This document shows, piece after piece, positions 29,101 through 36,587 of a stretch of DNA of 48,793 nt. The translations under genes were made by a program, and so were the position numbers. The stretch's first letter is position 1. The number at the start of each line of letters is the position of its first letter. Below the pieces are notes generated by a model. The model saw nothing but the letters and a program-made list of their open reading frames with translations, was not told where the DNA came from and searched no databases. The stretch comes from Candidatus Kapaibacterium sp. (GTDB lineage: Bacteria; Bacteroidota; Ignavibacteria; Kapaibacteriales; UBA4661): assembly GCA_025358765.1 (NCBI GenBank), contig JANYIG010000267.1:1-48793 (forward strand), in the 5' to 3' direction.

Positions 29101-29665
29101 CCAAAACTCGTCTGAACGAATGTTCGACCTGATTTTGAACTTGCTAAACGTCAATGCGATAGAGCAAGGCGGAATCCAGCTCCATCCAGCTCCATTCGAT
29201 ATGCGGGTTGTCGTACAGTCTATTGCTCATAACTACAAACAGAGTGCTGAGGCTAAATTTATCCAACTACGCATCAACACTGCCTCAGAATTAGGAGCCG
29301 ATCCCGTTCAGGTATTTGCTGATCGCAACGCAACAGTGCAGATTGTTGACAATCTCATTTCCAATGCTGTAAAATACTCACCCCTTCACAAAGCCGTTAC
29401 TGTTTGTATTAAGCCAAATTTGGTGTGTAAGCGTGTCCGCATTGAGATTCAAGACGAAGGTCCCGGATTGAGCGAAGACGATAAAAAAATGCTCTTTGGC
29501 AAGTTTGCGCGGCTTTCTGCACAGCCAACGGGAGGCGAAAGTTCAACGGGTTTGGGTCTGTCTATCGTCAAAAAATTAGCCGAAGTGATGAATGGTAATG
29601 TCTGGTGCGAAAGTGAGCTTGGTAGAGGTGCAACATTTGTTGTTGAGCTTCCGATAGCAGAATAA
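26165..29665 (+). CDS. propeller sensor histidine kinase (second of a tandem pair)
   Basis: A 1166-residue paralogue of the preceding kinase with the same order of parts. The N-terminus is hydrophobic (~25-45) and Cys-rich, so it may be a signal anchor rather than a cleaved peptide. Fourteen Reg_prop blades follow (first FLWFATQDG, last RMYFGGNEGLNGF). Then come a Y_Y_Y domain, PPWW at ~837-841, a TM helix at ~842-864 and a longer coiled coil. The HisKA H-box IVAHDLKNPLSNI has His944, and the HATPase_c domain carries DEGPGLSEDD and GLGLSIVKKL. The HisKA-HATPase halves of the two kinases are nearly collinear, while the propeller blades differ in many loop residues. This fits duplication followed by change of ligand. 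Again there is no receiver, no DNA-binding domain and no neighbouring response regulator. Confidence 0.93.
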   Translation: MPQGSVAPFVSVCRILPLSSDSSIWLCCCIWLIACVFCTGIIFADTSLRPAQAPTIRFETLSLEHGLSQGTIPCILQDKKGFLWFATQDGLNRYDGYGFTVFKHDALNANSIADSDISSLYEDSYGNIWVGTVGGGLNKYDPKRGIFTAFRHDPSNPNSLSSNSVTCIVGDTNGMLWVGTENAGLNRFDPNNGTVTRFAHYPNNPNSLSNNVITAVYEDKQRTLWVGTMDGLNKYDRERNLFSVIRSEHSSHSSLPTLAHNSITAITQDNMGALWVGTTDGLNRLTFSDTARTQLVWSIFRTIAGNPHSLGYNHILSVYQDPLGRLWVGTRGGGLHWYNSQTQDFTVFRNEAGNPYSLANNIVRSVYQDRQGILWVGTSGNGICKYDAARYAFTTIRNNPKNINSLANNIVWSLCEDRSGVLWIGTFEDGVNRYDRSTETFSVFRHNPKNNHSLSNNGVNCILEDRRGTLWMGTNDGLNIFDRKRNVFTVFRKDTANPHSLAHSFVRCLYEDRSGVLWIGTKGGLQRVDSYDADKGLFVGTTFCTIPNDPQSLSHDNVSTLYEDHRGVFWVGTLGGGLSTFDRVHNAFTVFRHDPANPKSLTNNAIFAIYEDRQGVLWIGTNGGGLNKFNRERGDFTAFQEKDGLPNGVIYGILEDGNGNLWMSTNRGLVQFNASTNKFRTFTAREGLQSDEFNRNAYLKAHDGRMYFGGNEGLNGFYPTSIRTNPYTPPVVLTDFKKFNRSATLDSSIAEMHTIELSYKENFVSFEFAALNYTLPEKNRYQYKLENFDAAWIDAGTKREATYTNLDGGTYIFRVRGSNNDDVWNNAGAMIRVIVHPPWWETLWFRLGGVVVLIVGIVAGFRIRTRQIRQQKVALERKVQKRTVELRESNLEVHRQLEILDSQAREIEMTNSELQFVNTSLAHSNLELSELNKEKNEIMGIVAHDLKNPLSNIKMLAKLMRHEAVTLSSAEVEEFATDIQNSSERMFDLILNLLNVNAIEQGGIQLHPAPFDMRVVVQSIAHNYKQSAEAKFIQLRINTASELGADPVQVFADRNATVQIVDNLISNAVKYSPLHKAVTVCIKPNLVCKRVRIEIQDEGPGLSEDDKKMLFGKFARLSAQPTGGESSTGLGLSIVKKLAEVMNGNVWCESELGRGATFVVELPIAE

Positions 29666-29725
29666 CAGGAGTAATAGAGCCTGAAAAAACAGCCCACATT
29701 GAGAGGGTAATATTACATAGGCATT

Positions 29726-30286
29726 ATGGCAACAAAAATCTATACGAAAACGGGTGACGACGGCACAACGGGCTTGTTTGGGGGCGTACGTGTTCCCAAA
29801 TATGACCTTCGCATTGAGGCATATGGTACGGTGGATGAACTAAGCTCCGTGTTGGGCGTGGTATTGGCAAACGATGTGCCAGATAGATTGCGTAATGAAT
29901 TAGAAGCCTTACATGCTTTGTTATTCACGGTTGGTGCGGATTTGGCAACACCGCTACAGCCACCGCCGCAATATGCTATTCCTCGCATTGGAGCTACTCA
30001 TATTGAACATTTGGAGCGTTTAATTGATGCAAACGAAGCAGAATTAGAGCCACTTAAAAATTTTATTTTGCCGGGCGGCTCGTCCACCGCCGCATATCTA
30101 CACGTAGCGCGAACGGTCTGCCGCCGTGCCGAACGGCGTACTGTCGAACTTGCCCAGCACGAGGACGTTGGTGATTATCTGACAACGTTCTTGAATCGGT
30201 TATCGGATTATTTCTTTGTGACGGCACGATTAGCAAACAAGTTTGCAGATATCGGTGATGTAGCATGGAAAAACCCAATGACATGA
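29726..30286 (+). CDS. cob(I)yrinic acid a,c-diamide / cob(I)alamin adenosyltransferase, PduO type
   Basis: The 186-residue enzyme transfers the 5'-deoxyadenosyl group of ATP to Co(I) of corrinoids to make coenzyme B12. The PduO/MMAB family hallmarks are present. The N-terminal ATP loop reads YTKTGDDGTTGLFGG, preceded by a Met-Ala start. GTVDELSSVLG is at ~35-45. The C-terminal half has FILPGGSSTAAYLHVARTVCRRAER and FLNRLSDYFFVTAR, which carry the Arg and Asn-Arg-Leu-Ser-Asp active-site residues. The length is typical. It is the last plus-strand gene before the convergent cupin gene. No other cobalamin gene is in the window, so it may serve a B12 enzyme elsewhere (methylmalonyl-CoA mutase or ribonucleotide reductase; inference). 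Confidence 0.95.
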   Translation: MATKIYTKTGDDGTTGLFGGVRVPKYDLRIEAYGTVDELSSVLGVVLANDVPDRLRNELEALHALLFTVGADLATPLQPPPQYAIPRIGATHIEHLERLIDANEAELEPLKNFILPGGSSTAAYLHVARTVCRRAERRTVELAQHEDVGDYLTTFLNRLSDYFFVTARLANKFADIGDVAWKNPMT

Positions 30287-30359
30287 ACGATATGGGGTAA
30301 CAAATAACAACAAACAGGCAGTAATCAAGATTCTTGCTCCAAAGATGATTACAAAGAGA

Positions 30360-30947
30360 TTACGTCCAATGCGTCTCTCGATTACGTAGAAAGCTGAATG
30401 ACCGCAACAATGTTCGTTTAAGCGTTTTGCCCGCAATGCTCCAGTACGCTTGTTTGTAATCTTCCAGCGCAACCACGAGCAGTAGCTTCGTCCCTGTCTC
30501 CGTGCTAATTGCTCCGTGATGGCTTCCTGCCTCGGCGTGGTGGAAATCACCGGCATTAAGGATATGTCCCTGCACATTTGCCGTTCCTTCAAGGACGTAG
30601 CATTGCTCTGAGCCGGTGTGGTTATGCGACGGATACACGGCTCCCGGAGCCATTTTCATGAGCATCATCGCATAATTACGGTCTGTATCCTTCGCAAGGT
30701 TTTTTACCCACACACCCTCGTACTCGTGCGGCAACCAACCGCTTTCATCATCGTTGTTATACAGATAGGTAAATTGGGGCAATGGTGCTGGCTTTGAGAG
30801 TGTTTGTTGTTCTCGAATCTGCGCCATAATGGATATTTTTACGTATGATGGTGGAGAAGTGAGAACCACCGATGCTGGCAAATGTTGTGCTGCCCATACC
30901 ATTTCGGGCATTGAAGCATCATGGTCGTTAGGATGTGCTGTTTCCAT
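30360..30947 (-). CDS. ChrR-type cupin protein, probable anti-sigma partner lacking the usual zinc ASD
   Basis: From ATG 30947 the product is 195 residues. The C-terminal half is a ChrR-like cupin. His108, His110, Glu114 and His144 (SHNHTGSEQ ... GSHHG) repeat the spacing of the ChrR cupin zinc ligands (141, 143, 147, 177). Residues ~22-47 (LPASVVLTSPPSYVKISIMAQI) resemble the linker after the anti-sigma domain in RskA/ChrR proteins. The usual N-terminal HxxxCxxC anti-sigma domain is missing; only METAHPNDHD-type residues stand there. Start choice: ATG 30947 lies inside the sigma-factor gene, overlapping it by 20 bases in another frame, which implies translational coupling. Its likely job is to hold or sense for the ECF sigma factor encoded just upstream, by analogy with RpoE-ChrR (singlet oxygen). 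Direct binding is inference. Confidence 0.8.
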   Translation of the reverse strand: METAHPNDHDASMPEMVWAAQHLPASVVLTSPPSYVKISIMAQIREQQTLSKPAPLPQFTYLYNNDDESGWLPHEYEGVWVKNLAKDTDRNYAMMLMKMAPGAVYPSHNHTGSEQCYVLEGTANVQGHILNAGDFHHAEAGSHHGAISTETGTKLLLVVALEDYKQAYWSIAGKTLKRTLLRSFSFLRNRETHWT

Positions 30948-31530
30948 GGTCGTATTGTATTTGCTTTTGAAGAATATCGTGTAATTTTTGTAGCCCCTGC
31001 CGCATCCGAGTTTTAACCGTCCCAAGCGGGGTTTGAAGTTGTTCGGCGATTTCTGATTGCGTGTAACCCTGAAAATACGCCATTTCTAATGCCTCGCGTT
31101 GTCCCGTAGAAAGCTGCGCCAGTGCTGTACGGACAATACCAGCACGTTCCAATACTACTGTCGCATCCAACGGCGTGAGTGCTCCATCGGGGTGTTCCAA
31201 AACACCATCTAATGAGGTATCTGCTTGACGCTGCTCACGAAAGCTCTTCGATCGAAGTTTATCTATTGCCCGATTGCGCGTGAGTGCTACTAACCATGAA
31301 TAGGCAGTGCCGCGTGTGGGGTCGAAACTACCCGCATTGTTCCAGATTTGAATAAACACCTCTTGAAGCAAATCTTGGGCATCTGGTGGGTGCTTGAGCA
31401 TTGCCAAAATTACACTATAAAGCAGCCGCGCATAGCGCTCGTACAGCACTTCTAATGCTGCTTCATCCCGCCGAGCTATACGTTGCAACAGTTCGCGTTC
31501 TTCACTTATACCGTCTCTATATTGTTCCAT
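30928..31530 (-). CDS. ECF RNA polymerase sigma factor
   Basis: From ATG 31530 the product is 200 residues, normal for ECF sigma factors; the frame extends to 31605 but the extra 25 residues do not look native. Region 2 is clear: RYARLLYSVILAML, DLLQEVFIQIWNNAGSFDP and YSWLVALTRNRAIDKLR, which bind core polymerase and the -10 element. Region 4 has LSTGQREALEMAYFQGYTQSEIAEQLQTPLGTVKTRMRQGL, the -35-binding helix-turn-helix. The pattern is closest to the SigK-like/RpoE2-like ECF groups that pair with RskA or ChrR anti-sigmas, in line with the overlapping cupin gene. Targets are not known; self-regulation from the upstream 31531-31683 region is usual for such loci. Confidence 0.93.
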   Translation of the reverse strand: MEQYRDGISEERELLQRIARRDEAALEVLYERYARLLYSVILAMLKHPPDAQDLLQEVFIQIWNNAGSFDPTRGTAYSWLVALTRNRAIDKLRSKSFREQRQADTSLDGVLEHPDGALTPLDATVVLERAGIVRTALAQLSTGQREALEMAYFQGYTQSEIAEQLQTPLGTVKTRMRQGLQKLHDILQKQIQYDHGNSTS

Positions 31531-31683
31531 CCAACTACCAATACGAAAGTTTGTAGCATATAGATTGCTTATTTTGTTCGTAAGCATGTAAAAATTACGG
31601 AACAAGACGAACTGTTCCGCAAGAAACTTGTATCATCGTGAAAAATTTCGTAATTTCGCTGCGAGTGAAATTTTAAAATCACA

Positions 31684-31824
31684 ATGCGAATCAAAACTCT
31701 CATATCATCCCGTGTCTCGCAAAAAGGCACTATTCGTGGCGGCTCGTATCTTAGCGGGTTGCTGTTGCGATTGTGCTTACTCCTTATCATCTCGCTTGCC
31801 AGTGCGCTCCCTGTCACACTCTGA
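31684..31824 (+). CDS. 46-residue hydrophobic peptide (doubtful)
   Basis: ATG 31684 reads 46 codons to TGA: a basic first part (MRIKTLISSRVSQKG) and a hydrophobic end (LSGLLLRLCLLLIISLASALPVTL). It looks like a signal anchor without a mature domain. No SD is visible and no terminator follows. It could be a small membrane peptide, the start of a lost gene, or chance. Confidence 0.2.
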   Translation: MRIKTLISSRVSQKGTIRGGSYLSGLLLRLCLLLIISLASALPVTL

Positions 31825-32078
31825 ACCACTCTCATACGCGTTGCCCAGTTGAACCGAGTCCAATTGAACCGATTGGGTTCCCAACATTCTCAATAACCCG
31901 TCGCTGTAATAATAAATACACGATAAAAGAACAGGTGTTCTTGCGCTATAAACTTATTGATTTACCATAGAATGGTACGATAGCGACGATAGCAATGCTT
32001 CCGGGTATCAAGCGCGACTACAAACGGCGACAAAATTTCGATATTCAAATCTCTACAATACTTCATTCACTGTTTTTC

Positions 32079-32083
32079 AGGAG
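32079..32083 (+). promoter_or_regulatory. Shine-Dalgarno AGGAG for lysine transaminase
   Basis: AGGAG ends eight bases before ATG 32092 and confirms a start that includes the unusual low-complexity N-terminal extension of the enzyme. Confidence 0.7.
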
Positions 32084-32091
32084 AAATACCT

Positions 32092-33582
32092 ATGAAATCT
32101 ACAGCAAAAAAAACCGTTATCAAGCCCGTTGCGAAAAAAAACGCTTCAAACGGTACAAATGGTGTTCATAAGAATGGCTCATCGAAGAGCGCTTTTGCCG
32201 TTCAAGTGCCGGCAACCAAAGTTCACACTACGCTTCGGGAGCATATTTTGGCAGACGGTTTCGACATGGTACTCGACCTTTGCGGCAGCTCTGGCTCATA
32301 TATGACCGATGCACGCAATGGCGATAAATATCTTGACTTGTTCACCTGCTTCGCTTCAATGCCGATTGGCATGAATCACCCGAAAATGATAGACCCAAAG
32401 TTTATCCAAAAGATTGGCGAAATCGCCATCAATAAGCCGTCGAACTCTGATCTTTATACCGCAGAAATGGCAGAATTCGTGAAGACCTTCTTTAATCTTG
32501 CCGTCCCATCGCACTTCAAATATGGCTTCTTCATCGAAGGTGGAGCATTGGCAATTGAAAACGCATTAAAAACAGCATTTGACTGGAAAGTACAAAAGAA
32601 TTTCCAAAAAGGCTACAAATTTGAGCGCGGTCACAATATCATGCACTTCCACCAAGCATTCCACGGACGCACAGGTTACACGATGTCGCTAACGAACACC
32701 GACGAAAAGAAAATCAAGTATTTCCCGAAATTCCAAAACTGGCCCCGTATCACCAACCCCGCTATCCGCTTCCCGATGACGGGCGAAAATCTTGATATGG
32801 TGAAACGCCTCGAAAAACAGGCAATCGAAGAGATGAAACAAGCATTTTTCGAGCAAAAAGACCATATTGCTGCGATTATCATTGAGCCAATTCAAGGCGA
32901 AGGCGGCGACAATCACTTCCGCCCCGAGTTCCTGAAAACAATGCGCCAGCTTGCCGACGAAAACGAAGCGCTGCTTATTTTTGACGAAGTGCAAACAGGT
33001 GTTGGTATCACGGGGACAATGTGGGTACATGAGCAGCTTGGTGTGAAACCAGACATCATGGCGTTTGGTAAAAAAATGCAGGTTTGCGGCATCGTAGCCG
33101 GCAAACGTGTGGATGAAGTCGAAACAAATGTATTTAAGGTTGCAAGTCGCATCAATTCTACATGGGGCGGCAATCTTGTGGATATGACTCGCGCAGCGAA
33201 ATATCTTGAAATTATTACCGAAGAAAAACTTGTTGAAAATGCAAAGAATGTTGGCGCACACCTGCAAAAACGTCTTGTGGGCTTGGGTAATCAATTTCCT
33301 GAATTTGTCTCGAATGCTCGCGGACGCGGCTTATTCTCAGCGTTCGACATGAGTACGCCGGAATTGCGCGATGAATTCCGCAAACATTGTTATACGAACA
33401 AAGTAATCGTGCTTGCTTCGGGGGATAAAGCTATTCGCTTCCGCCCACCTGTAAACCTGACGAAATCACAGGTTGACGAGGGTATTGACGTGATGGAAAA
33501 TGTTCTCCGTAAAATGTCGAGCAGCAAAAAGACGAATGGTACTCACACCAATGGTACGGCTAAAAAAGTCGTCAAGAAATAA
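32092..33582 (+). CDS. lat: L-lysine 6-transaminase (class III PLP aminotransferase)
   Basis: The enzyme moves the epsilon-amino group of L-lysine to 2-oxoglutarate, giving aminoadipate semialdehyde (piperideine carboxylate) and glutamate. The 496-residue chain has a class III aminotransferase core at ~45-475. FFIEGGALAIENALKTAFDWK marks the cofactor-phosphate region, then FHQAFHGRTGYTMSLT, IIIEPIQGEGGDNHFRPEF, LLIFDEVQTGVGITGTMW (the Asp that pairs with the pyridine nitrogen) and AFGKKMQVCGI with the Schiff-base Lys (327 or 328). The GKKxQVCG and EGGDNHF phrases are typical of LAT and set it apart from ornithine or GABA transaminases. Oddity: both ends carry Lys/Asn/Thr/Gly-rich tails (residues ~1-35 and the last ~20, each with NGT and AKK repeats). 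The SD at 32079 supports the long N-terminus. A single gene; it may serve lysine breakdown or stress-linked pipecolate/aminoadipate formation. Confidence 0.92.
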   Translation: MKSTAKKTVIKPVAKKNASNGTNGVHKNGSSKSAFAVQVPATKVHTTLREHILADGFDMVLDLCGSSGSYMTDARNGDKYLDLFTCFASMPIGMNHPKMIDPKFIQKIGEIAINKPSNSDLYTAEMAEFVKTFFNLAVPSHFKYGFFIEGGALAIENALKTAFDWKVQKNFQKGYKFERGHNIMHFHQAFHGRTGYTMSLTNTDEKKIKYFPKFQNWPRITNPAIRFPMTGENLDMVKRLEKQAIEEMKQAFFEQKDHIAAIIIEPIQGEGGDNHFRPEFLKTMRQLADENEALLIFDEVQTGVGITGTMWVHEQLGVKPDIMAFGKKMQVCGIVAGKRVDEVETNVFKVASRINSTWGGNLVDMTRAAKYLEIITEEKLVENAKNVGAHLQKRLVGLGNQFPEFVSNARGRGLFSAFDMSTPELRDEFRKHCYTNKVIVLASGDKAIRFRPPVNLTKSQVDEGIDVMENVLRKMSSSKKTNGTHTNGTAKKVVKK

Positions 33583-33765
33583 AAAATTGTCTGGATACCA
33601 TACGCTGTGTCATGATGATAGTAAGTCCATTGCGATACGGTATAAAAGGTTGCGGATAACTGTCGAAAAAGTGGTATATTACAAATCTGGATTGTTCTAC
33701 TCTGCTTACGCTTTCGCCAGCAAGCAATTAACACAATCAGTTCACATTTTTTCGGAGTACATTGG

Positions 33766-34032
33766 ATGATTTCCAAAGAGCGCAAAGCTGAACTTGCCCA
33801 GCAATACGGCAGTTCACCAACGAATACCGGCAAAGCCGAAGTTCAAGTTGCAATTTTGACCGAGCATATAACCTTGTTGTCGGGTCATTTGAACACGCAC
33901 AAGAAGGATAACCACTCGCGTCGCGGCTTGCTGAAACTTGTTGGTCAGCGGAGAAAACTGCTCGCATACTTGCAGAAATACGAAATCACGCGCTACCGTG
34001 CAATTGTAGCGGCGCTTTCGCTTCGTAAGTAA
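33766..34032 (+). CDS. rpsO: 30S ribosomal protein S15
   Basis: S15 binds 16S rRNA early in assembly of the 30S platform and bridges to the 50S subunit. The 88-residue product matches the family in length. It has the conserved [27 protein letters not shown] and [22 protein letters not shown] segments, including the rRNA-contacting His/Asp/Ser residues. GGAG at 33754-33757 lies eight bases before the ATG. A terminator follows directly and pnp comes next, the order widely conserved in bacteria. Autoregulation by the mRNA leader is known in E. coli, but I see no comparable pseudoknot here. Confidence 0.98.
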   Translation: MISKERKAELAQQYGSSPTNTGKAEVQVAILTEHITLLSGHLNTHKKDNHSRRGLLKLVGQRRKLLAYLQKYEITRYRAIVAALSLRK

Positions 34033-34038
34033 AACGTT

Positions 34039-34071
34039 TAACGGCGCATCATTTTATGGTGCGCCGTTTTT
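34039..34071 (+). terminator. Rho-independent terminator between rpsO and pnp
   Basis: ACGGCGCATCA, a TTTTA-type loop and TGGTGCGCCGT form a stem of about 11 bp with one wobble pair, followed by a T-rich tract. It begins seven bases after the rpsO stop, so pnp is probably also expressed from its own promoter in 34072-34226. Confidence 0.9.
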
Positions 34072-34226
34072 CTTTGATAGAACTTCACCTTCTTTGTCAA
34101 TTCCCGCTTCTCCCCATTGTTGCCAGAAACGCCCCACGTTCCTGCTCCTGTTTGTAGCCGGTACGTGGTTCGTTTTATGACGACAGTGTGGGAGGACATT
34201 TCTCTCATTTTTGTTGATATATCTCA

Positions 34227-36485
34227 ATGGCACACACAACAGTTTCGCTCCAACTCAACGGAGCAGAATTATCTCTCGAAACAGGCAGATTCGCCACGCT
34301 TGCCGATGGAGCAGTGATGGTACGGCATAACGACACGATGGTGCTTGTTACCGCGATAGCCAACTCGAACGACAGCTCGCTTGATTTTATGCCGCTTACG
34401 GTCGAGTACCGTGAAAAAACAGCTTCTTCCGGCAAAATTCCGGGTGGTTTTATGAAGCGTGAAGGTCGTCCGTCGGAAAAAGAAATTCTCACCTGCCGTT
34501 TGATTGACCGCCCTATTCGCCCGATGTTTCCCGAAGGATGGCGACGCGAAACGCAAATTATCGCAACTGTATTTTCCTTCGACAAAGAATATGACAGCGA
34601 CATGATTGCTATGGTTGGCGCTTCTGCCGCTCTGATGCTATCGTCCGTGCCATTTGCCGGTCCGGTATCGGAAGTGAAAGTTTGCCGCAAGGATGGCACT
34701 ATGATTGTGAACCCAACTTTCGCACAGCTTGAAGGTGCGGACTTTGACATCGTTGTTGCCGGAACCGATGATTCCATCTTGATGGTGGAAGGTTCCGCGA
34801 ACGAGATTTCAGAAGAGCTTTTTGTGGAAGCAATCACGTTCGGACATGAAGCCGTCAAAAAACTCAACGCTTTGCAACGTGAACTTCTTGCTTTGGTTTC
34901 CAAACCGAAAGTAGAATTTACCGCGCCGGAACGCCCGAAAGATATTGTAGAATTTGTGGAAAAAGAAGCGACGGCAACTGTCCGCGAGCAAGTTCGCACA
35001 AACTCTGCAAAGGAAGAACGTTCTGCACGCCGCAAAGAACTGAAAGATTCGCTCGTAGAAAAAGCAACAGCGCTGTTCACCGAAGAAACGCATCCGGGGG
35101 TGAATGTGGCGAAACTTGTGGGCGACATTTTGAGTGATGTTGAATATGTGGAAATGCGCGAGATGATTCTTGCGGAAAACAAACGCTTGGACGGACGCGA
35201 TACCAAACAAATCCGCCCAATTACCGTGGAAGCAACCGTTTTGCCTCGCACACACGGTTCGGCGTTGTTTACCCGTGGCGAAACGCAAAGTTTGAGTACG
35301 GTCACGCTCGGTACGAAAAAAGACGAGCAGATGATTGATGGGTTGCTGCCGAAATACGACAAAAACTTCATGTTGCATTACAACTTTCCGCCGTACAGCA
35401 CGAACGAAGTGAAGCGGATGTTTGGCTCCAGCCGCCGCGAAATCGGTCACGGCAATCTTGCCGAACGCGCATTCTTGGCGCTGTTGCCCGCAGCGGATGA
35501 TTTCCCGTACACGGTTCGCATTGTTTCAGACGTGTTGATGTCCAACGGTTCTTCGTCTATGGCGACAGTGTGTGCGGGCAGTTTGGCACTCTTCGATGCT
35601 GGTGTACCGCTTAAAAAGCCAGTGTCCGGTATTGCAATGGGTTTGATCAAAGAAGGCGATCGCGTGGCGATTTTGAGCGACATTTTGGGCGACGAAGATC
35701 ACTTAGGCGATATGGACTTCAAAGTGTGTGGAACCGCTGACGGTATCACGGCGTGCCAGATGGATATGAAGATTCAAGGCATTTCGATGGATGTTGTTAT
35801 GAAGGCTCTTGCACAAGCCCGCGAAGGTCGGATGCACATTTTGGGTAAAATGAATGCAATGCTCGCCGAACCGCGAGAAGAACTTTCCATGTATGCACCG
35901 CGCTTCACGGTCATCTACGTGCCGGTGGAATCTATTGGTGCGGTCATTGGGTCGGGCGGCGAGACGATTCGTGCGCTTACCAAAGAAACGAATACAGAAA
36001 TCAATATTGACGATGACGGTCGTATCAGTATTGCTGCGGTCTCTGGCGAGGATGCACAACGTGCCGTTGAAGCTATTCAAGCGCTGACCCGCAAACCGAA
36101 GGAAGGCGAAGTGTATAACGCCAAAGTTATGGAAGTCCGCGAGGGCTTGGGCGCAATTGTCGAATTCCTTCCAAAAACAAAAGGTTTGCTCCATATCTCG
36201 CAACTTGATTACAACCGCGTGGAATACGTGAGTGATATCCTCAAAGCAGGCGACCGCGTGGATGTGAAACTTATTGAAATTCAATCGGATGGTAAATTCC
36301 GTCTGAGCCGCAAAGCGTTGATGGAAGCGCCTGAAGGTTATGTTGAGCCGGAACCGCGTCCACGTCGTGAATACGGTGATGGTGGCGACGATCGTAGAGG
36401 TGGTTATGGCGGTGACCGTCGGGGTGGTGGTGGTGACCGTCGAGGCGGCGGCGGTTATGGCGGCGACCGTGGTGGTCGCAGATAA
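34227..36485 (+). CDS. pnp: polynucleotide phosphorylase with RGG-rich tail
   Basis: PNPase degrades RNA 3'-5' with phosphate and is a trimeric degradosome exonuclease. The 752-residue chain has RNase PH domain 1 (~10-220), the alpha-helical linker (~240-310), RNase PH domain 2 (~315-545), a KH domain with the IGAVIGSGGETIRAL GxxG loop at ~571-590 and an S1 domain at ~625-692. The catalytic FFR-like arginine and GSSxxATVCAGSLAL/DxxGDxDxK aspartates are present in PH2 (EDHLGDMDFKVCGT). The last ~45 residues are a Gly/Arg/Asp RGG-type tail (GDRRGGYGGDRRGG...), which is not in the E. coli enzyme and probably adds RNA contacts. The gene follows rpsO after a terminator and ends in its own terminator. 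Confidence 0.98.
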   Translation: MAHTTVSLQLNGAELSLETGRFATLADGAVMVRHNDTMVLVTAIANSNDSSLDFMPLTVEYREKTASSGKIPGGFMKREGRPSEKEILTCRLIDRPIRPMFPEGWRRETQIIATVFSFDKEYDSDMIAMVGASAALMLSSVPFAGPVSEVKVCRKDGTMIVNPTFAQLEGADFDIVVAGTDDSILMVEGSANEISEELFVEAITFGHEAVKKLNALQRELLALVSKPKVEFTAPERPKDIVEFVEKEATATVREQVRTNSAKEERSARRKELKDSLVEKATALFTEETHPGVNVAKLVGDILSDVEYVEMREMILAENKRLDGRDTKQIRPITVEATVLPRTHGSALFTRGETQSLSTVTLGTKKDEQMIDGLLPKYDKNFMLHYNFPPYSTNEVKRMFGSSRREIGHGNLAERAFLALLPAADDFPYTVRIVSDVLMSNGSSSMATVCAGSLALFDAGVPLKKPVSGIAMGLIKEGDRVAILSDILGDEDHLGDMDFKVCGTADGITACQMDMKIQGISMDVVMKALAQAREGRMHILGKMNAMLAEPREELSMYAPRFTVIYVPVESIGAVIGSGGETIRALTKETNTEINIDDDGRISIAAVSGEDAQRAVEAIQALTRKPKEGEVYNAKVMEVREGLGAIVEFLPKTKGLLHISQLDYNRVEYVSDILKAGDRVDVKLIEIQSDGKFRLSRKALMEAPEGYVEPEPRPRREYGDGGDDRRGGYGGDRRGGGGDRRGGGGYGGDRGGRR

Positions 36486-36514
36486 CATCGTTGCGTTCTC
36501 TCCCAGTAGAATAT

Positions 36515-36560
36515 GAAAAAAGGCTTCAGCATTTGTCTAAATTTGCTGGAGCCTTTTTCA
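36515..36560. terminator. bidirectional Rho-independent terminator
   Basis: AAAAAGGCTTCAGCA, a loop and TGCTGGAGCCTTTTT give a stem of about 15 bp with one wobble pair; the A- and T-runs serve both strands. It separates convergent pnp and the M48 protease gene. Confidence 0.92.
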
Positions 36561-36587
36561 TTTTAAATCCGATAGTCTTCTTGCTCT

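Larger units (their letters stand above)
31531..32091. other. 561-base spacer with one short doubtful frame
   Basis: This gap separates the divergent sigma and lysine-transaminase genes. It contains a 46-codon plus-strand frame at 31684-31824 and, at 31848-31882, two TTGAACCGA copies and a CCAAT...ATTGG imperfect palindrome. It must also hold promoters for both flanking genes. I see no tRNA or structured RNA. Confidence 0.5.

Noticed and set aside
32689-33294. 201-residue minus-strand frame opposite lysine transaminase
   Set aside because: It is Phe/His/Asn-rich, a shadow of the catalytic core of a clear enzyme.
34205-36488. Long minus-strand frames opposite pnp (up to 388 residues)
   Set aside because: They run antisense to a certain gene, and their Ser/Val-rich or His/Phe-rich composition is what reading the complement of an ordinary gene gives. 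No family signature is seen.
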